From the NCBI GenBank assembly GCA_031418215.1, contig JANOXC010000183.1, positions 1 to 14,523 on the forward strand: DNA of 14,523 nt. The letters run 5' to 3'. Positions 12,982 to 14,523 of the stretch are shown piece after piece (the first letter of the stretch is position 1; every line of letters starts with the position of its first letter). This stretch comes from JANOXC01 sp031418215 (GTDB lineage: Bacteria > Bacteroidota > Bacteroidia > AKYH767-A > OLB10). Made by a program: the position numbers and the translations under genes. The notes under the pieces are model-generated. The model was not told where the DNA came from. It saw only the letters and a list, made by a program, of their open reading frames with translations, and did not search any database.

Positions 12982-14523
12982 TTACTTGTTTACAATTATT
13001 TTAACCGATTGAACAGTTTGATCATTGTTGGCAAGCACAGCATAGTATACACCGTTTGCATACTTTGAAAGGTTCAAAGGAATATCATAAGTACCTTTTG
13101 TTTTATATTCGTTAAGCGGTGTGGCAATAATGCGACCATTCCCATCATATATTGAAAGTTTTGTTTTAGCCTCTGCCAACACTCGAATCCTGATTGTTGT
13201 TTGTGTTGCAGCCGGGTTAGGAAACACTTCCATTATTAATTGTGGTGCCCCAATGTTCAACTCAGCTCCGGGGTTTATTGATGATACTATTGATCCGCCT
13301 GCGCACAATCCATAACCACTCCACGGCTTTTGTACGTATGGAAACACAGGTTGGAACACAGTGTCATTCATTTCAACACCTGTTGTATAGCCCAATACAC
13401 TAAACAATTTCGGAGTTAACGGACTTTGGCCAATAACATAATCATCGTACCATAAACCCACAGCAGCCAACACAGCACCACCAACAGCTTGTAATTCAAT
13501 ACGCGTTACATCATCCTCCAATCTTCTTCCATTTGGAAAACCATCCATATTTGGAATAAATTGTAAAGTCGTTGAAGTATTATATGCCGGATCTGTTAAT
13601 CCCAACACTGCAGCTGCAATAAGACCTTCAGAACTGAATTGAGGACTGTTGCGTGGTGTTACTGGTACAGCCATATTCAAGCGCAGCATATCTCCAAATA
13701 TTGGAAGAAAATTATTTATAAATGGTTTTCCTGATGATAAAGGATTACCTGGTGTTTTACCTGTTGCTAATTGATACGGTGCAAGATTCGGCACACCGGT
13801 ATAAAATATTGGCAACAAATCGGCTGAACGCGGTTGATTGTCACGTAATAAATACTTTCCAAATAGACTCGTATCTAATGCCGTTCCATTAGTTGCAGCA
13901 TTACCGTAAAGCACATACAGCCCGTCATTACCATTACCAAAATCAACATTCCCTAATACTGTTGGTGAAGCACGTTGTATTCTTAGTGCACTTAATCCCG
14001 GTACAGCACTACCAAATAAACTATTGTCCATATATAGTCCCAATTCAGGGTTACAGAAAAGACTGTCGAAATAAGTTCCATCCTGATAAGGTGTCAATGA
14101 ATTCCAAAAGTCTTTTTTTCCGATTGGAATAATTGCTTCATTAACTAATGGCATACCTAGACGAGATACTTGCACCCAATTTCCGCTGTGTGTTTCAGTA
14201 CCATCACCATTTAATGTTCTAATTTGCTGACGACTTGCACTGGCCCAAACACCTATTACAAAGTCAGGATCTAATATATTTACTGATTGGGCAACCGTTT
14301 TATTATCTTTTTGTAAAGTCGAAATAGGAACTTTAATACAAATCGCATGTGTGTTTTTACATTTCAAACCATCTTTTGGTGCATCCACACCAGAACCTCC
14401 TGCACGTGTTTGACCTAAATCAAATATACCTCCGAGGTCCACAAAAAACGGATCATCAACCGGTCCACAAAAGATGGTCTCCCCTGTTGAAGCGGTTGCA
14501 ATAGCATTGGTCATTAATGTTGC
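12982..14523 (-). CDS. DUF4331 protein with T9SS sorting domain (N-terminus off window)
   Basis: The reading frame stays open to the window edge (Ala-Thr-Leu precede the first ATG at 14514), so the 513 residues seen are the C-terminal part of a larger gene; the family's N-terminal HREAP-type block should lie beyond the edge. The visible part shows DUF4331 features: DDPFFVDLGGIFDLG, NTHAICIKVPIS, FVIGVWASASRQQ and VQVSRLGMPLVNE. The last 80 or so residues are a T9SS type A sorting domain beginning EVFPNPAATQTTI, with LSIYDGNGRII and the ending NGVYYAVLANNDQ...VKIIVNK. The protein is therefore predicted to be exported by Sec, carried across the outer membrane by T9SS and released or attached at the surface. 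The molecular function of DUF4331 is not established. It is the first visible gene of the unit followed by the TPR and HupE-like genes. Confidence 0.9.
   Translation of the reverse strand, partial: ATLMTNAIATASTGETIFCGPVDDPFFVDLGGIFDLGQTRAGGSGVDAPKDGLKCKNTHAICIKVPISTLQKDNKTVAQSVNILDPDFVIGVWASASRQQIRTLNGDGTETHSGNWVQVSRLGMPLVNEAIIPIGKKDFWNSLTPYQDGTYFDSLFCNPELGLYMDNSLFGSAVPGLSALRIQRASPTVLGNVDFGNGNDGLYVLYGNAATNGTALDTSLFGKYLLRDNQPRSADLLPIFYTGVPNLAPYQLATGKTPGNPLSSGKPFINNFLPIFGDMLRLNMAVPVTPRNSPQFSSEGLIAAAVLGLTDPAYNTSTTLQFIPNMDGFPNGRRLEDDVTRIELQAVGGAVLAAVGLWYDDYVIGQSPLTPKLFSVLGYTTGVEMNDTVFQPVFPYVQKPWSGYGLCAGGSIVSSINPGAELNIGAPQLIMEVFPNPAATQTTIRIRVLAEAKTKLSIYDGNGRIIATPLNEYKTKGTYDIPLNLSKYANGVYYAVLANNDQTVQSVKIIVNK

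Noticed and set aside
13893..14132. 79-codon plus-strand frame, His-rich at its start
   Set aside because: It is the antisense of the DUF4331 coding sequence; the His-rich look comes from reverse reading of that gene.

Overview
The window is typical of a Bacteroidota chromosome, AT-rich and probably from the Chitinophagia/Sphingobacteriia side. The phylum call rests on a type IX secretion (T9SS) C-terminal sorting domain, the Bacteroidota order of the division/cell wall (dcw) cluster, a PASTA-tailed FtsI, a glycine-lipid-type acyltransferase pair and weak Shine-Dalgarno signals. The class call is only an impression.

Region 1 (1-6169, minus strand) is the start of the dcw operon in the order mraZ > rsmH > ftsL-like > ftsI > murE > mraY (mraY runs off the left edge). 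The genes overlap or nearly touch: 17 nt, 4 nt, a 24 nt gap, 4 nt, then a 3 nt gap. By sequence, ftsI starts at GTG and murE at TTG; in-frame stops just upstream leave no ATG alternative. Together they encode a transcriptional regulator, a 16S rRNA methyltransferase, two septal proteins and two enzymes of peptidoglycan precursor synthesis (MurE with the meso-diaminopimelate DNPR motif). Upstream of mraZ are three exact AAAGTGG boxes at 10-bp period, a convincing MraZ autoregulatory operator.

Region 2 (6421-9097, plus strand) holds a PlsC-type O-acyltransferase and a GNAT-type N-acyltransferase that look like the GlsA/GlsB pair for glycine (or ornithine) aminolipids, then the ribosome-assembly GTPase EngB/YihA. 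The two stop codons at 8412 and 9097 are each followed at once by short degenerate arrays of 7-bp period. A further ATTCGTA array lies between engB and the convergent next gene.

Region 3 (9204-14523, minus strand), in transcription order, holds a DUF4331 protein with a T9SS sorting domain (N-terminus off the right edge), a perfect 14-bp hairpin with a T-rich tail, a membrane-anchored TPR protein, a HupE/UreJ-type membrane protein overlapping it by 14 nt, an ECF sigma factor with no anti-sigma gene beside it, and a LigB/YgiD-type extradiol dioxygenase with an N-terminal hydrophobic leader. DUF4331 + TPR + HupE/UreJ is the best candidate here for an undescribed functional unit: a cell-surface protein, a periplasm-facing scaffold and a possible metal permease, perhaps controlled by the ECF sigma factor. 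That functional reading is inference.

No rRNA, tRNA, CRISPR array, insertion sequence or phage gene was seen.
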